Shown: positions 1-7,298, counted from the stretch's first letter. The stretch is DNA of 9,453 nt from Thermoplasmata archaeon (GCA_021797025.1 JAKAAK010000113.1:1-9453); one strand, 5' to 3'. Notes: generated by a model from the letters alone, not told the origin. A program made the numbers and translations.

Positions 1-804
1 GTACGTGTCAGAAAAATAGCTTCGGATCTGATTCAAAAGTATAGCAATGGCAGAGCAGTCTATAACGACGATTTTGACTGTATACTGGTATCAAATGCCA
101 AGATGAACAGTGAGGAACGTGATGCCATTGTTAATTCAGTTTATTCCGCAGATAATGATTTTATATTGATCTTCGGCAAGCAGGGATTTCTGACATTTAT
201 CTACGGAATTCTCATAAAACTATCATTATCGGTGAAGAGGGGGAAAATTCTTCCTTTCGGCACTGTTTACTCCCGGAATGCCTATGAATACCTTGTATCA
301 AAAAATCTTATACCATCGGCAGGAAAAAATATGGTACTCGGAAATGCTATGCTTCTTAAAAATCGAAGTTTTCAGTATAAAATTGTAAAGACAGGGATAA
401 AATGCAGTGAAATAATCTCATTCGGTGATTTTTTAGACCTTACTATCAAGAGAGGCAATATGTTCAAATATGTCCTTGTAGGCATTTCAGGAGTAGCTGT
501 CAATGAGATAATACTTCTGATGCTCCATGATATTATTGGCCGGGATTTGAGCATTCTGCCCGCTATTGAAATATCTATTATCTGGAATTTTGTATTCAAT
601 AATAAATTTACATTCGCTGGTAAGGGACATTTCTACGGTAGACTTGCCAAATATAATGCATTTAACCTGATTGGATTCGGGGCAAATCTCGGTGTTTACT
701 ATTCAGCGTTATTTTATAAAACAAACATATATGTAGCTGATTTTCTTGGGATACTTGTTGCATTTATAATAACGTATACAACGGCAACTCTTATTGTGTG
801 GTAA
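1..804 (+). CDS. Degenerate DPM1-like glycosyltransferase fused to GtrA domain (5' partial)
   Basis: The frame is open from base 1, so the gene starts upstream; 267 residues are visible, and the ATG at 103 is probably internal. Visible residues 25-150 follow the layout of the second half of a DPM1-type GT2 domain: a 'FDCILVSNAK' stretch where the family has VMDAD, a 'DFILIFGK' strand, a 'YSRNAYEYL' segment like the usual FRAYRREAL, and 'YKIVKTGIK' like YKIVEVPI. Residues 154-267 form a GtrA-like domain of four membrane helices, with the typical 'NFVFNNKFTF' motif at about 196-205. In the family, GT2-GtrA proteins make or flip polyprenyl-phosphate sugars. The catalytic DxD is replaced by N-A-K (residues 32-34), so the transferase half may be inactive. 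The stop codon is one base before the next gene's ATG, suggesting translational coupling. I am confident of GtrA and moderately confident of the GT2 ancestry. Confidence 0.8.
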   Translation, partial: VRVRKIASDLIQKYSNGRAVYNDDFDCILVSNAKMNSEERDAIVNSVYSADNDFILIFGKQGFLTFIYGILIKLSLSVKRGKILPFGTVYSRNAYEYLVSKNLIPSAGKNMVLGNAMLLKNRSFQYKIVKTGIKCSEIISFGDFLDLTIKRGNMFKYVLVGISGVAVNEIILLMLHDIIGRDLSILPAIEISIIWNFVFNNKFTFAGKGHFYGRLAKYNAFNLIGFGANLGVYYSALFYKTNIYVADFLGILVAFIITYTTATLIVW

Positions 805-805
805 C

Positions 806-2653
806 ATGGAAAGAGAGGGGGAAAACCGGCTTCAACGGATAATATTAAATGAAATTGCTACCGTACTTATTCTCTGTGCTTTTGTTTCCTTCGGACTTTT
901 CGGATATCTCAATGTATATGCCATAGTACTGGAGACCATTCTGCTGCTGATTTCAGCATTCGTGCTGGTAATATCGAATTTGAATGGGCATATACGTTAT
1001 ACCATGGTATATCAGCAGGCTTTCGTCTACTCTTCAATGCTTCTTGCAGACATGGCCGTGGATATTACAATTTCAAATATGCTGTTTAAAATAATACTCA
1101 TGATTATAGCCACTGCATCCTTGCTTTTTGTATCCTATAAATTTTACAGGAATCCTTCTCTTTACGATTTTCTCAGGGACAAGACTGCGGTTGCAAGGCC
1201 TGCTTATATTACAATAGCCATAATATTCATTATAATTGTATCCACAATTTCTGTAGTATTTATATTTGAACCCACCGATGAATTCCTTATAGACCTTTAT
1301 TCGGCTATTAAATTCATGCACGGGTTCAATCCCTATAATCCAGCAGTGACTGCTGGTGTGTTTTCCTATTTTAAAACGTTTAATCTCGATCTGAACGTGA
1401 CCCCCACAATGTCCGGAAAGGATATTACATTGCTGGGATATCCGGCACTGGCTTTTCTAATTTACATACCATACATATATATCGGAAAATTTGCCAATTT
1501 AATAATATCAGTGATATCGTTTATTCCTTTTGCACTTGTATATTTTAAATTCAGGGATAAGAAGATAGCACTTTACGCCATTCTTTCTATATTACTCAAT
1601 ATTATATTCCTTTACGCCTCTGCATTTTCCCTGATCGGGCTGGTATGGATTGTATTTCTAATGGCATCCTATTATTTCAGGGAAAAGCCTATTTATTCTG
1701 GGCTATTCTTCGGGTTGTCATTATCTGCAAAACAGTTTCCTGCGTTTATGTTTCCCTTCATGTTCTATATGATATACAGGGAAAAAGGATTAAAGGACGC
1801 AATAAAATGGACAGTTTCTGCATTTATTCTGTTCATAGCAATAAATGGCTATTTCATTGCAAGATCTCCGGTACTGTATTTCAGGGACATAATGTCGTCC
1901 GAAACCATGAATTTGATAGGAATAGGATTCGGCCCCTCACAGATATCTTTTCTGAACTTTGTTCATCTGCCCACTGATTTTTTTACTGCCCTGTTGATTG
2001 TTTCATTCATATTTTTCATTGCAATGTACGTTATGCACTATGATACACTGAAATTCACATTATTTGTTTTCCCATTATTTTTTATGATATTCAATTATAG
2101 ACTTCTTATAACATACGTGGCATTCTGGCCCATCATATCTGTACTGTCAATAGAGGACATTGACTATAAAAGGAAGCTAAACATTGATAAAAGGGCATTG
2201 AAACGTTATGCAGCATATGCAGTGGCAGTATTAGTAGCTGTCATGGTCATAGGTGCCTATTATAATGCAACTGCACGGGACCCTGTAAAAATAGATTCTG
2301 TGCATATGATATTAGACCATGGAAACGCCAGTGGAATTATGGTAAATGTAACATATACGGGATCTGCGCCTGAGACCATTTATTTCAGAGGGGTAATTAA
2401 CGAGACAAACTATAATGGTCTGCTTTTCAACTATTCCGGAAATCTAATCAAAGCTGGAAAATCAACTATTATACTCTACCCCGTCCGGGGAGAAACCATT
2501 CCGGATAATATAACCCTGGACCTGATTGCATACAATGGCACTGTACAGGGTTCGGCTGCATATAAGGTGATGAACTGGAATGTCACAGCTTACCATGATT
2601 TGCTATATAATCCTCCGCAAAATAGGTTATCACTAAGTCAGAGCCTGCCCTGA
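806..2653 (+). CDS. GT-C type polytopic membrane glycosyltransferase (GT87/ArnT-like)
   Basis: This is a 615-residue protein starting at the ATG one base after the upstream stop; an in-frame TTG at 794 is possible but would overlap that gene. About 12 hydrophobic segments span residues 15-482. The first large outer loop carries an acidic pair, D158-E159, followed by G-F-N-P-Y (173-177), as in GT-C enzymes that take sugar from a polyprenyl-phosphate donor on the outer face. A 'GLSLSAKQFP' motif (303-312) resembles the KQ-P motif of DUF2029/GT87 proteins. After the last helix (about 468-486) comes a roughly 130-residue hydrophilic domain with eight N-X-S/T sequons. The role inferred is adding a sugar, perhaps mannose, to an external glycan, lipid or protein, with the preceding GtrA protein helping donor supply. 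Acceptor and sugar cannot be told from sequence. The last ~23 codons overlap hemB on the opposite strand. Confidence 0.75.
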   Translation: MEREGENRLQRIILNEIATVLILCAFVSFGLFGYLNVYAIVLETILLLISAFVLVISNLNGHIRYTMVYQQAFVYSSMLLADMAVDITISNMLFKIILMIIATASLLFVSYKFYRNPSLYDFLRDKTAVARPAYITIAIIFIIIVSTISVVFIFEPTDEFLIDLYSAIKFMHGFNPYNPAVTAGVFSYFKTFNLDLNVTPTMSGKDITLLGYPALAFLIYIPYIYIGKFANLIISVISFIPFALVYFKFRDKKIALYAILSILLNIIFLYASAFSLIGLVWIVFLMASYYFREKPIYSGLFFGLSLSAKQFPAFMFPFMFYMIYREKGLKDAIKWTVSAFILFIAINGYFIARSPVLYFRDIMSSETMNLIGIGFGPSQISFLNFVHLPTDFFTALLIVSFIFFIAMYVMHYDTLKFTLFVFPLFFMIFNYRLLITYVAFWPIISVLSIEDIDYKRKLNIDKRALKRYAAYAVAVLVAVMVIGAYYNATARDPVKIDSVHMILDHGNASGIMVNVTYTGSAPETIYFRGVINETNYNGLLFNYSGNLIKAGKSTIILYPVRGETIPDNITLDLIAYNGTVQGSAAYKVMNWNVTAYHDLLYNPPQNRLSLSQSLP

Positions 2654-3551
2654 ACAAGGATGTCAGTGCCTCAACTGCGGTCTCCGGTGAAAGAAGGTGG
2701 GAGGCTATGGCATTCTTGATCATGCTGTATTCCCCACTTACCATGTATGTTGCAAGTGGCATATTATAGTACTCCTTTGCCCTGTAAATCATGTCAAGGT
2801 AGAATAATGCCGGTTTTACCATTATAATATCAGCACCCTCCTGTATATCAAGATCTATTTCCCTCATGGCCTCATCGCCATTGTGGTAGTCCATCTGGTA
2901 GCTCTTCCTGTCTCCGAATTGCGGGGTTGAATCAGCAGCATCCCTGAATGGGCCGTAGAGATTGGATGCAAATTTAGAGCTGTATGCCATGATAAGAGTA
3001 TTTATATAACCCTCCTTATCCAGGGCATCCCTTATGGCGCCAACCTGGCCGTCCATCATTCCCGACGGTGCAACCATATCAACACCGGCCTCTGCGTAGC
3101 TTACTGCTTCCATACCGTAAATTTCGAGGGTTTTATCATTATTTACATAGCCATTTTCTATTACACCGCAGTGGCCTGTATCGGTATATTCGCAGAGGCA
3201 CAGGTCTGCAATGGTATTCAATGATGTATTTTTCTTTGCAGATGCAATGGCTTTCTGTACTATGCCGTTTTTATCGTATGATGATGTGCCACATGAATCC
3301 TTTTTTGCCGGTATTCCAAAAATGATTATGTTTTTGACACCGATTTCTTCCAGATGCATTATATATTTTTCATATTCAGAAAGCGAATAGCGGTAAATGC
3401 CGGGCATGGATTTGATTGCAGTTTTGCTTTTTTCCGTTTCATCAACAAAGACGGGCATTATCAGTTTATCAGGATTTATACTGGTCTCCCGGAACATATT
3501 TCTGATATTGCCGTTTAATCTGTATCTTCTTAATCTTTCAACAGGGAACAT
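2583..3551 (-). CDS. hemB: Delta-aminolevulinic acid dehydratase (porphobilinogen synthase)
   Basis: HemB joins two 5-aminolevulinate molecules into porphobilinogen in the cytosol, an early step of tetrapyrrole (heme, siroheme, cobamide) synthesis. The 322-aa length is normal for the family, which folds as a TIM barrel. The substrate-binding lysines are visible: K193 in 'YSSKFASNLYGPFRDAA' and the Schiff-base K246 in 'IIMVKPALF'. 'APSGMMDGQVGAIRDAL' (161-177) is the standard signature. C118, C120 and C128 in 'DLCLCEYTDTGHCG' are the three cysteines of the zinc-dependent class, so zinc at the active site is expected. It is the last of three - strand genes, 39 bp after queC. A TATA-like box lies 21-35 nt upstream of its ATG and there is no Shine-Dalgarno sequence, so a separate leaderless transcript is plausible. 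No other hem gene is nearby. Its 3' end overlaps the convergent GT-C gene. Confidence 0.96.
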   Translation of the reverse strand: MFPVERLRRYRLNGNIRNMFRETSINPDKLIMPVFVDETEKSKTAIKSMPGIYRYSLSEYEKYIMHLEEIGVKNIIIFGIPAKKDSCGTSSYDKNGIVQKAIASAKKNTSLNTIADLCLCEYTDTGHCGVIENGYVNNDKTLEIYGMEAVSYAEAGVDMVAPSGMMDGQVGAIRDALDKEGYINTLIMAYSSKFASNLYGPFRDAADSTPQFGDRKSYQMDYHNGDEAMREIDLDIQEGADIIMVKPALFYLDMIYRAKEYYNMPLATYMVSGEYSMIKNAIASHLLSPETAVEALTSLFRAGSDLVITYFAEDYIANHGKL

Positions 3552-3571
3552 AACCCAATTATTATTTCAGG

Positions 3572-3586
3572 CTAATTAAATATTTT
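3572..3586 (-). promoter_or_regulatory. Possible hemB promoter (TATA-like box)
   Basis: Read on the - strand, the queC-hemB spacer contains AAAATATTTAATTAG, 35 to 21 nt upstream of the hemB ATG. This is the spacing expected for an archaeal TATA box driving a leaderless transcript. No ribosome binding site is visible before hemB, which fits. The surroundings are AT-rich, so chance occurrence is possible. Confidence 0.4.
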
Positions 3587-3590
3587 CAAT

Positions 3591-4310
3591 TCAAAGTTTT
3601 CCACGGGATTTCATATACTGGAGATAAAAACCCGGATATTCTTCATATTCTATGTCATCAAAATCACCGGCCTCCATGAATCCTTTAAGCCTCAGAATGC
3701 ATGAATCACATCTACCACAGGCTTTTTCCCTGCCATTGTAGCAGGACCACGTAAGCTTATATGGGACTCCCAGTTTTCTCCCCAGTTTTACTATATCTCC
3801 CTTTGTCAGGTACTGTAATGGAACGTTTATCCTGAATCCATTTTCAATGCCGTATTCCGTGCCAAGGTTCAATGTTTTCTCCATGGCATTGTAAAAATCA
3901 GGCCTGCAATCGGGATATCCGGAATAATCTATGGCATTTGCGCCTATGAAGATAGTTCCGGCTTTCATTACCTCTCCATAGGCTGCTGCAAGTGCAATGA
4001 ATATAGTATTCCTTGCAGGTACGTAGGTAACTGGAACGCTTCCATCTATTGCATCAATGCCGCGCTCAGGGACGTCAATATCGTCTGTGAGCGCCGAACC
4101 GCCGATCTGCCTGAGGTTTATATTTATCTTTTTGAGATCAAGTCCGTAATAACTGCATATTTTCTCAGAACTCTGGATTTCTCTGGAATGCCTCTGCCCA
4201 TAATCAAAACTCAGTGGAAAAACTCTATATCCATGATCCAGAGCATACGCTAGAACAGTGGGAGAATCAAGACCCCCTGAGAGCAAAACAACAGCCCTTT
4301 TATCCTCCAT
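3591..4310 (-). CDS. queC: 7-cyano-7-deazaguanine synthase
   Basis: QueC converts 7-carboxy-7-deazaguanine to preQ0 using ATP and ammonia. In archaea preQ0 is inserted at position 15 of tRNA and becomes archaeosine. The 239-aa protein begins with the ATP-pyrophosphatase PP-loop SGGLDS at residues 11-16, followed by 'FDYGQRH' (35-41) and 'VPARNTIF' (97-104), all typical of QueC. Near the C-terminus, C190, C198, C201 and C204 (C-x7-C-x2-C-x2-C) form the family's zinc site. The length is normal and all key residues are present. The start ATG lies 22 bp after the stop of the dehydrogenase gene and hemB follows 39 bp later, so cotranscription is likely. The other preQ0 genes (queD, queE, folE-type) are not in this window. 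Confidence 0.96.
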   Translation of the reverse strand: MEDKRAVVLLSGGLDSPTVLAYALDHGYRVFPLSFDYGQRHSREIQSSEKICSYYGLDLKKININLRQIGGSALTDDIDVPERGIDAIDGSVPVTYVPARNTIFIALAAAYGEVMKAGTIFIGANAIDYSGYPDCRPDFYNAMEKTLNLGTEYGIENGFRINVPLQYLTKGDIVKLGRKLGVPYKLTWSCYNGREKACGRCDSCILRLKGFMEAGDFDDIEYEEYPGFYLQYMKSRGKL

Positions 4311-4332
4311 GGTACCCTATGTTCATGGACTA

Positions 4333-5268
4333 TTATAATTTATACAGTGGTCTCTTTCCGTTCAGCACATTAAAGAGATTTATTGCAGCTGTTTCTGCCA
4401 TTTTATCCCTGGTTTCATATGTTGCACTGCCCAGATGTGGTGTCATGACAACATTTTCCATTGATGCAAGAGGATTTTTGCTGTCAACCGGCTCATTTTC
4501 GAATACATCCAGTGCAGCACCCCTGATAATATGGTTTTCCAGGGCCCTTACAAGGCCATTCTCATCGACAACCTTACCCCTCGTGCCATTTATCAGAAAT
4601 GCTGATTTCTTCATCTTTGAGATTCTTTCATAGTTCATGAAATGGAAAGTTTCACTATTCAGATCAAGGGCAATCACAACAAAATCAGATTCAGAGAGGA
4701 GATAATCCAGATCGACATATTCTGCATTTACATTATGTATGGTTCTGCTGTAATAGAGACCTTTCATATCAAATCCTTTAGATCGTTCGAGCACAGCCTT
4801 TCCTATACGCCCCATACCTATGAATCCAATAGTTTTACCATGCACTTCTGATCCCAGCATGAATCCCGGTTTCCATCCGGATTGCCACCCATTATCACGT
4901 ATTAAGCGATCTCCTGAAACAATATTCCTTGCCACTGCCAGCATTATACCGAATATCAGGTCGGCAGTAGCTTCAGTGAGTACCTCCGGCGTGTATGTCA
5001 CGGTAATACCCCTGGATTTTGCATATTCAACATCGATATGATCGTAGCCAACACTGTACGTGCTTATTACCTTTAATCTGGTTGCATGATCAATTATTTC
5101 CCTGTCTATCTTCTCGTTGAGTGTTACAAGGATTCCATCAGCATCCCCTATGTTGGAAATGATCCATTCCCGGATGTCACCGTCTCCGGGAAAAAATTGT
5201 ATATTGAAATTTTCATGGCCATCCAGATAATTTCCCGGGACATGCCGGGTAACAAGAATTTTCATCAT
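4333..5268 (-). CDS. GyaR-like D-2-hydroxyacid dehydrogenase (glyoxylate/hydroxypyruvate reductase family)
   Basis: This 311-aa protein is a member of the D-isomer-specific 2-hydroxyacid dehydrogenases, cytosolic enzymes that reduce 2-oxoacids. The nucleotide-binding motif is G-M-G-R-I-G (151-156). Beta-strand 2 ends in 'YYSR' (172-175), where S-R in GyaR homologues contacts the 2'-phosphate of NADPH, so NADP(H) use is inferred. The catalytic triad is intact: R230 in 'NGTRGKVVDE', E259 in 'DVFENEP', H278 in 'TPHLGSATYETR'. The region 'VGYDHIDVEYAKSRGI' to 'TEATADL' closely matches Thermococcales glyoxylate reductases. One oddity: the usual PLT loop before 'ET-H' reads D-L-N (202-204). Two Met codons are adjacent; the first (5268) is chosen, the second (5265) is equally possible. 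It is the first gene of the dehydrogenase-queC-hemB cluster. Glyoxylate/hydroxypyruvate reductase is the best guess; other 2-oxoacids cannot be excluded. Confidence 0.88.
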   Translation of the reverse strand: MMKILVTRHVPGNYLDGHENFNIQFFPGDGDIREWIISNIGDADGILVTLNEKIDREIIDHATRLKVISTYSVGYDHIDVEYAKSRGITVTYTPEVLTEATADLIFGIMLAVARNIVSGDRLIRDNGWQSGWKPGFMLGSEVHGKTIGFIGMGRIGKAVLERSKGFDMKGLYYSRTIHNVNAEYVDLDYLLSESDFVVIALDLNSETFHFMNYERISKMKKSAFLINGTRGKVVDENGLVRALENHIIRGAALDVFENEPVDSKNPLASMENVVMTPHLGSATYETRDKMAETAAINLFNVLNGKRPLYKL

Positions 5269-5270
5269 GG

Positions 5271-5286
5271 ATAAATATTATAATTT
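5271..5286 (+). promoter_or_regulatory. Possible promoter for the DedA gene (upstream candidate)
   Basis: ATAAATATTATAATTT lies 36 to 21 nt upstream of the ATG at 5307, a suitable TATA position for a leaderless transcript. It lies inside the initial region of the divergent dehydrogenase promoter, so the two would exclude one another. A second candidate at 5341-5350 would serve an alternative TTG start. Confidence 0.35.
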
Positions 5287-5289
5287 CCC

Positions 5290-5300
5290 TAAATAATTTT
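5290..5300 (-). promoter_or_regulatory. Possible promoter of the dehydrogenase-queC-hemB cluster
   Basis: On the - strand, AAAATTATTTA sits 32 to 22 nt upstream of the ATG at 5268, the right distance for an archaeal TATA box with transcription starting at or next to the start codon. No ribosome binding site is visible. The 38-bp spacer also holds a forward-strand box, so the two promoters would overlap. Confidence 0.45.
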
Positions 5301-5306
5301 GCCCAT

Positions 5307-6038
5307 ATGCCCGGGTTAATTTCTGGCATAACCATAAACATTAATTATATAGAATGTATTGGGTTTATTGAATTGAGCTTAATCACTTCTATTACTGTTG
5401 GTCTGATAAAATTCGTTGATGTACTTATCATCAAACTTGGTCTTACAGGTGTATTTTTCCTGATGCTTCTTGAAGGGATGCTTCTGCCGATTCCATCGGA
5501 AGTTGTTATGACTTTTTCAGGATATCTCGCATTTTATGGCCTTCTGGATTCCTTTGGTCCATATACATCCATAGTATTGCTGCTTCTGGCAGGATCTGTC
5601 GGAGACCTTGTAGGTGCATGGATTGCCTATGCTATAGGCAAATATGGTGGTGATCCATTTATAATCCATTACGGTAAGTATTTCTTTCTTAAAAGTGATA
5701 CCATAGAAAGAACAAAGGCCTGGTTTTATAAATACGGAGACATTTCGGTATTTACAACGAGATTTCTTCCGGTATTCAGAACATTTATCTCAATACCTGC
5801 CGGAATAGCAACAATGGATTTTAAAAAGTTTTCAATTTATACACTTACAGGTGATTTGATTTACAATGCAGTATTGATTTATCTGGGAATACTTTTCGGG
5901 TCTCACTGGGAGCTTCTTCTGAAATACTTTGATGAATTTTCCTATGTGGGGATTGCAGCCTTTATAATTGTCGTGATATATCTTATTTTGAGAGTTTTCA
6001 ACTCAAGAAAAAAACAGGATATATCATTAAACAAATAA
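5307..6038 (+). CDS. DedA/VTT family membrane protein
   Basis: DedA proteins are integral membrane proteins; bacterial and archaeal members include flippases recycling polyprenyl-phosphate carriers or moving phospholipids. From ATG 5307 the protein has 243 residues. Family marks are 'LEGMLLPIPSEVV' (55-67), 'GSVGDLVGAWIAYAIG' (97-111) and 'TRFLPVFRTFISIPAG' (151-166), which carries the conserved R152, P155 and R158. Four to five hydrophobic segments follow the DedA layout and the C-terminus is basic. The start is uncertain: a TTG at 5373 would give 221 aa beginning 'SLITSITVGLIKF', closer to the usual length, and has a good TATA box 23-32 nt upstream. The first 22 residues from ATG 5307 look unlike a conserved domain. 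The MFS gene follows 30 bp later. The link to the polyprenyl-sugar genes at the left end is only suggestive. Confidence 0.88.
   Translation: MPGLISGITININYIECIGFIELSLITSITVGLIKFVDVLIIKLGLTGVFFLMLLEGMLLPIPSEVVMTFSGYLAFYGLLDSFGPYTSIVLLLLAGSVGDLVGAWIAYAIGKYGGDPFIIHYGKYFFLKSDTIERTKAWFYKYGDISVFTTRFLPVFRTFISIPAGIATMDFKKFSIYTLTGDLIYNAVLIYLGILFGSHWELLLKYFDEFSYVGIAAFIIVVIYLILRVFNSRKKQDISLNK
5341..5350 (+). promoter_or_regulatory. Alternative DedA promoter box
   Basis: TTAATTATAT is 32 to 23 nt upstream of the in-frame TTG at 5373. If this is the true box, the DedA protein starts at TTG and has 221 residues, and the overlap with the divergent promoter disappears. Confidence 0.35.
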
Positions 6039-6049
6039 ATAATATACTA
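6038..6049 (+). promoter_or_regulatory. Possible promoter of the MFS gene
   Basis: AATAATATACTA begins at the last base of the DedA stop codon and ends 20 nt before the ATG at 6069. The placement fits a leaderless archaeal promoter, although readthrough from the DedA gene 30 bp away is also possible. Confidence 0.4.
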
Positions 6050-6068
6050 ATAAAGAATATACTGTGAT

Positions 6069-7298
6069 ATGTTTTCCGATTCTCCAGAAGAAGTGAACAA
6101 ATCGTTTAAATATCTAATTATTTCAAGGGCTACCAGAAGCTCGGCTTTAATATTCGTTACTCTTGCATTGCCACTTTATCTTCATTTTCTTCATTTTTCT
6201 GTAATATTTATCGGACTTCTTTATATACCTATTACATTATTCAATGTATTTTTGACATTGATTCTGGGAAGACTGGGTGATAAAATCGGATATTCCAGAA
6301 TACTGTTTATAGGAGAAATATTCCCAGTTGCCGGTATGCTTTTAATCACCGTATCGACAAACATTTATTTTATTGCCACAGGTGCAATAATAGCCGGAAT
6401 AACAGGAGGAGCAGGTGGCATGCGCGGGGCATTCTCACCTGGAATGACCGCTTTTGTCGCAAATAATTACGGAGCGGAAAACAATAGGGTGGGGAGACTG
6501 TCTCTTTTACTGGCCACTGCATCTGCTTTTTCCATATTCGGTGGTTTATTTTTGAGTTCCTATGTATATATAGAAAATATTATTGGAGTAATTATGTTCT
6601 ACCGCACATTTTTCTTTGTTTCATTTATACTTGTATTTGCATCGCTCATATCCCTATCCCGCCTCAAAGAATATAGAAGGCCGAAAAAAACTACCAGAGT
6701 TATGAAAAAACAGAGCTTCGGGTTTCTTTTGAGAGTTATTTTACCGAATAGTATTAACGCTGCTGCTATAGGCATTTCAATGCCATTGCTTCCCCTGCTA
6801 TTTGAACTTAAATACCATGTAGACCCCAGTGTGATAGGATATACATATACGGTGGGTTATGCGGTTACTGCAATAGGGTCTTATGTATCCGGAAAATACA
6901 TCAATGGAATGTTTGATTCCCTGAAAATAGCGTCAATAGCCCATGTATTGCAGGGAGCACTCTTTATTATAATTGCATTTACACCATTCTTCTTCCTTGC
7001 CAGCGTAATTTATGTGGGAAGAATGGGAATAGCCGGTATTGGGTCTCCAATGAGAGGGGCCATTAATGTTCGGGGGATTGACAAAGAGGATTACGGCACG
7101 TCTACTGCTATACAGGGCGTTTCAGGTAGGGCATCACAGCTCACAAGTGGTGCATCCGGTTACCTTATGGATTTAAATTTGGCTTTTCCCCTTCTGATCG
7201 GTGGTTCACTGCAGGCTATCGGAGGGGTGCTTTACTATACAATGATAAAATCATGGCGCCCCGGAAAATATGATACAAAGGATAAAGCAAAGGCATAA
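6069..7298 (+). CDS. Major facilitator superfamily transporter
   Basis: This 409-aa protein has about 12 hydrophobic segments split into two halves by a basic cytoplasmic loop around residues 200-218 (rich in R and K), which is the MFS layout. MFS motif A is clear between helices 2 and 3 as 'GRLGDKIGYSR' (67-77). The equivalent in the second half, 'GKYINGMFDS', is degenerate. Glycine-rich stretches 'AGITGGAGGMRGAF' and 'GIAGIGSPMRGAI' occupy the helix 4 and helix 10 regions, as in drug-efflux-like and sugar-phosphate-like families. The substrate cannot be told from sequence; efflux of small organic compounds is one possibility. The start ATG has a TATA-like box about 26 nt upstream and no Shine-Dalgarno. 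The gene lies 30 bp after the DedA gene on the same strand and may be cotranscribed with it. Confidence 0.88.
   Translation: MFSDSPEEVNKSFKYLIISRATRSSALIFVTLALPLYLHFLHFSVIFIGLLYIPITLFNVFLTLILGRLGDKIGYSRILFIGEIFPVAGMLLITVSTNIYFIATGAIIAGITGGAGGMRGAFSPGMTAFVANNYGAENNRVGRLSLLLATASAFSIFGGLFLSSYVYIENIIGVIMFYRTFFFVSFILVFASLISLSRLKEYRRPKKTTRVMKKQSFGFLLRVILPNSINAAAIGISMPLLPLLFELKYHVDPSVIGYTYTVGYAVTAIGSYVSGKYINGMFDSLKIASIAHVLQGALFIIIAFTPFFFLASVIYVGRMGIAGIGSPMRGAINVRGIDKEDYGTSTAIQGVSGRASQLTSGASGYLMDLNLAFPLLIGGSLQAIGGVLYYTMIKSWRPGKYDTKDKAKA

Noticed and set aside
103..105. ATG at 103 as the real start of the GtrA gene
   Set aside because: The frame stays open to base 1 and the residues before it fit the GT2 strand preceding the DxD position, so the gene most likely begins outside the window.
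1645..1977. 110-codon frame inside the GT-C gene
   Set aside because: It overlaps conserved membrane segments of the GT-C protein in another frame and shows no protein-like pattern of its own.
3068..3325. Open reading frame antisense to hemB
   Set aside because: It is a shadow of a strongly conserved gene with an unnatural composition (rich in H, Y, R and L) and no start signals.
4214..4633. 139-codon frame antisense to queC and the dehydrogenase gene
   Set aside because: It spans two confidently identified genes on the other strand and has no recognisable domain.
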